A stretch of 64,000 bases of DNA, taken from Mycobacterium kiyosense (lineage in GTDB: Bacteria; Actinomycetota; Actinomycetes; Mycobacteriales; Mycobacteriaceae). Position 1 is the stretch's first letter; every line of letters starts with the position of its first letter. The position numbers were made by a program, and so were the translations under genes. This document shows, piece by piece, positions 62,152 through 64,000 of this stretch. The DNA lies in assembly GCA_021654635.1 (NCBI GenBank), contig AP025179.1, forward strand, positions 310,001 through 374,000, in the 5' to 3' direction. The notes below the pieces were generated by a model. That model was given only the letters and a program-made list of their open reading frames with translations, had not been told where the DNA came from and searched no databases.

Positions 62152-63123
62152 ATGCCCGCTATAACCGCAGACACGCTGAGCCTGCCCCGGGTGGTGCCGG
62201 CGGGACCGGCGGACACCGAGCGCCCGGTCCGGTCGGTGACGACCGGCCCCCGCGGCCACGAGGGATTGGGATTTCCGGTGGTCCGGGCCTTCGCCGGGGT
62301 GAGCGCCGCTGTGCTGGACCCCTTCGTGCATATGGATCAGATGGGCGAGGTGGACTACGAGCCGGGCGAACCGCGCGGCACCGACTGGCATCCGCACCGC
62401 GGCTTCGAGACGGTGACCTACATGATGGACGGGACCTTCGCCCATCAGGACTCGCATGGCGGTGGTGGGCTGATCGCCGACGGCGCAACCCAATGGATGA
62501 CCGCCGGTTCGGGGGTACTGCACATCGAGACCCCGCCGGCCGAAATGGTGCGCAGCGGCGGCGTTTTCCACGGCATCCAGCTGTGGGTGAACCTGCCGAA
62601 GCGAGACAAGTTCGCGCCGCCTCGCTACCAGGCCATCGAGGGCACCGACACCAGGCTGCTGTCCTCCGGGGACGGCGGCGCGCTGGTCCGGATCATCGCC
62701 GGGGAGATCGACGGCAACCCCGGTCCGGGCGTCACCCACACCCCGATCACGATGGCCCACGCGACAGTGCAGAGCGGCGCTCGCCTGAACATCCCGTGGC
62801 GGCGCGACTTCAACGCCTTGGTGTACGTGCTGTCCGGGGAAGGGGCCGTTGGCCCGGTCGGTCATCCGATCAAGTCAGGGCAGTTGGCCGTCCTCGGCCC
62901 AGGCGACCGGATCACCGTGGCGGCGAAATCGGGCCGCGACACCCCCCTGGAGGTGCTGATCCTGGGTGGGCAGCCGATCCGCGAGCCGGTCTTTCACTAC
63001 GGGCCGTTCGTGATGAACTCCAAGGCCGAAGTGATCGAGGCGCTCGAGGATTATCAAGCGGGCAAATTCGGCAGGATCCCGCCGAACGCGTTAATGCCGC
63101 ACCGTGGCGGTGGCACACTCTAG
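62152..63123 (+). CDS. Pirin-family protein
   Basis: A 323-residue bicupin. The metal-binding cupin part has DWHPHRGFETVTYMMDGTFAHQDSHGGGGLI, with His ligands and a Glu near LHIETPPAEM. The C-terminal cupin (NALVYVLSGEGAVGPVGHPIKSGQLAVLG) is typical of quercetinase-like pirins. AGGAGGT precedes the ATG at 62152. Two bases separate its stop from the TetR ATG, suggesting co-transcription. Function may be redox sensing or dioxygenase. Confidence 0.88.
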   Translation: MPAITADTLSLPRVVPAGPADTERPVRSVTTGPRGHEGLGFPVVRAFAGVSAAVLDPFVHMDQMGEVDYEPGEPRGTDWHPHRGFETVTYMMDGTFAHQDSHGGGGLIADGATQWMTAGSGVLHIETPPAEMVRSGGVFHGIQLWVNLPKRDKFAPPRYQAIEGTDTRLLSSGDGGALVRIIAGEIDGNPGPGVTHTPITMAHATVQSGARLNIPWRRDFNALVYVLSGEGAVGPVGHPIKSGQLAVLGPGDRITVAAKSGRDTPLEVLILGGQPIREPVFHYGPFVMNSKAEVIEALEDYQAGKFGRIPPNALMPHRGGGTL

Positions 63124-63125
63124 GA

Positions 63126-63785
63126 ATGCCGCAAACGGCTAGTCGCGGGCCTGGGCGGCCCCCCGCCGCGAAAGCTGACGAGACGCGCAAGCGCATTGTC
63201 GATGCTGCGCGTCAGGTGTTCAGCGAACGCGGCTACGAGGGGGCGACGTTCCAGGCCATCGCGACGCATGCCGATCTGACCCGGCCGGCGATCAACCACT
63301 ACTTCGCCAGCAAGCGGGCGCTGTACACCGAAGTGGCCGACCGCACCAACGAACTGGTCGTCTGTGCCGGCATCGAGCGCGCGCGGGCCGAGTCGACCCT
63401 GATGGGCCGGCTCGGCGCGTTCATCATCGTCGCAATGGAAGTGGACTCCCAGCACCGTGGCACCGCTGCCTTCCTGGCCACCGCGGTGCTCGAGTCGCAG
63501 CGCCATCCCGAGTTGCGCCGAGTCGACAACGACGCGGTATGCACCACCCGGGACTTCCTGTGCTCGGCGGTCGGCGAGGCGGTTGCCAGCGGGGAACTCG
63601 CACCCGGCGTCGACGTCGGCGCGGTCAGTGAGGCGCTGCTGCTGGTGCTGTGCGGGGTGGGGTTCTATGCCGGCTTCGTGGGCAGCTACCAGGAGATCGA
63701 GAACATTCTCGCGACGTTGCGCCAGATGATCGCCGGCGGCTTGTGGAAGTCCAGTCCAGACGCGGCAGCGCCGGGCGCTCGGTGA
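63126..63785 (+). CDS. TetR-family regulator (Rv0144-like)
   Basis: A 219-residue regulator: RIVDAARQVFSERGYEGATFQAIATHADLTRPAINHYFASKRALYTEV. The C-terminal domain contains GTAAFLATAVLESQRHPELRRVDND, typical of mycobacterial TetR proteins next to methyltransferases. Same order as Rv0144-Rv0145 in M. tuberculosis. It probably controls the next gene; see the CCTAA-N4-TTAGG repeat in the gap. Confidence 0.87.
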   Translation: MPQTASRGPGRPPAAKADETRKRIVDAARQVFSERGYEGATFQAIATHADLTRPAINHYFASKRALYTEVADRTNELVVCAGIERARAESTLMGRLGAFIIVAMEVDSQHRGTAAFLATAVLESQRHPELRRVDNDAVCTTRDFLCSAVGEAVASGELAPGVDVGAVSEALLLVLCGVGFYAGFVGSYQEIENILATLRQMIAGGLWKSSPDAAAPGAR

Positions 63786-63800
63786 GCTGCCGCACAAACC

Positions 63801-63839
63801 GTATAGGTTGCCTAACTTATTAGGTAGCATGGTCCGGAC
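63801..63839 (+). promoter_or_regulatory. Leaderless promoter and operator candidate of the methyltransferase gene
   Basis: An AT-rich patch in a GC-rich region. CCTAA-CTTA-TTAGG (63811-63824) is a perfect 5-4-5 inverted repeat. TAGCAT (63825-63830) fits a -10 hexamer and lies nine bases before the ATG at 63840, so the transcript would start at or near the ATG. The repeat covers the -35/spacer region, where the upstream TetR protein could act. Confidence 0.5.
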
Positions 63840-64000
63840 ATGACTGATCTGGACTCCCGCGCGCTGCCCTCGTTACGAACCGCCGGCGACAGCTGGCACA
63901 TCACCGAAAGCGTCGGCGCCACCGCACTGGCGGTGGCCGCGTCGCGCGCCGTGGAGTCGGCCGCAGCCAACCCCCTGGTCCGCGACGAATTCGCGCAACT
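63840..64000 (+). CDS. SAM-dependent methyltransferase, N-terminal part (Rv0145-like)
   Basis: The first 53 codons of a gene cut by the window end. [32 protein letters not shown] and [10 protein letters not shown] match the opening of the Rv0145/Rv0146 group of putative methyltransferases (PF04072), whose N terminus has the [16 protein letters not shown] motif. The SAM motif lies beyond the window. Probably translated from a leaderless mRNA. Confidence 0.85.
   Translation, partial: MTDLDSRALPSLRTAGDSWHITESVGATALAVAASRAVESAAANPLVRDEFAQ

Noticed and set aside
63801..63830. Possible IdeR iron box (TAGGTTGCCTAACTTA)
   Set aside because: Resembles the left half of the 19-bp consensus but the right half and spacing do not match; more simply explained as a CCTAA/TTAGG operator for the adjacent TetR.

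Overview
The window reads as chromosomal DNA of a slow-growing, non-tuberculous Mycobacterium. It is GC-rich, with dense coding on both strands and frequent GTG starts. It carries lineage markers: antigen 85C (fbpC), the trehalose/maltokinase pair treS-mak, a PE-family protein, several F420-type oxidoreductases, a Dps of the M. smegmatis type and an M-box RNA. From memory of M. tuberculosis H37Rv, the backbone follows the order Rv0110-Rv0145: rhomboid (Rv0110), acyltransferase (Rv0111), L,D-transpeptidase (Rv0116c), oxcA, fadD7, fusA2, Rv0121c, pepA, treS, mak, fbpC, htdZ, fadE1, the Rv0133 acetyltransferase, ephF, Rv0135c, cyp138, msrA, Rv0138-Rv0142, ClC (Rv0143c), Rv0144 and an Rv0145-like methyltransferase. 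The locus assignments come from remembered synteny and protein resemblance, not from a search.

Region by region. 1-840 holds a broken DUF899 gene and a small hypothetical gene. 1002-16895 contains the rhomboid and acyltransferase genes, which are neighbours in M. tuberculosis. Here they are separated by an SRPBCC gene and a ten-gene, GntR-linked catabolic cluster (2340-14621). That cluster encodes a Rieske oxygenase, luciferase-like flavoprotein, Baeyer-Villiger monooxygenase, beta-propeller lactonase-like protein, acyl-CoA synthetase, CoA-transferase and three SDRs. 16896-20300 carries an O-methyltransferase, a magnesium M-box leader with an upstream mini-ORF and a 59-aa protein gene, an MDR reductase, a frameshifted ldt gene and a likely remnant of oxyS. 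The heptose/GDP-mannose genes expected here (Rv0112-Rv0115) are absent. 20300-33400 is the oxalyl-CoA, fusA2, pepA, trehalose and antigen 85C backbone. 33600-36700 adds a MarR-ABC exporter operon and a phosphoesterase.

38700-51200 is accessory: a TetR-controlled ferredoxin reductase/desaturase pair, an SRPBCC-LLM pair, a TetR-CocE hydrolase pair, TetR-DUF1214 divergent from a sulfotransferase, then ephF, an alcohol dehydrogenase and a Mop-like protein. 51200-64000 returns to backbone (Rv0135c/cyp138, msrA, Rv0138-Rv0142, clc, Rv0144), with inserted LLM, methyltransferase, dps, PE and pirin genes.

The most interesting element is the 2340-14621 cluster. Its genes fit one logic: oxygenate a cyclic substrate, oxidise it to a ketone, expand the ring to a lactone, open the lactone, activate the acid with CoA, and pass it to beta-oxidation. 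Other notable points are the M-box leader with a translated mini-ORF, a 14-bp palindrome matching the KstR cholesterol-regulator box upstream of the Rv0138 operon, a MIRU-like 51-bp tandem repeat at the treS-mak junction that extends maltokinase, and a 37-bp near-perfect palindrome inside an ABC permease gene.

A caution: at least five genes (DUF899, ldt, DUF1275, cyp138, dps) are broken by 1-2-base indels, several of them in homopolymers, while the protein on either side is well conserved. Sequencing error is a serious alternative to real gene loss for most of these.
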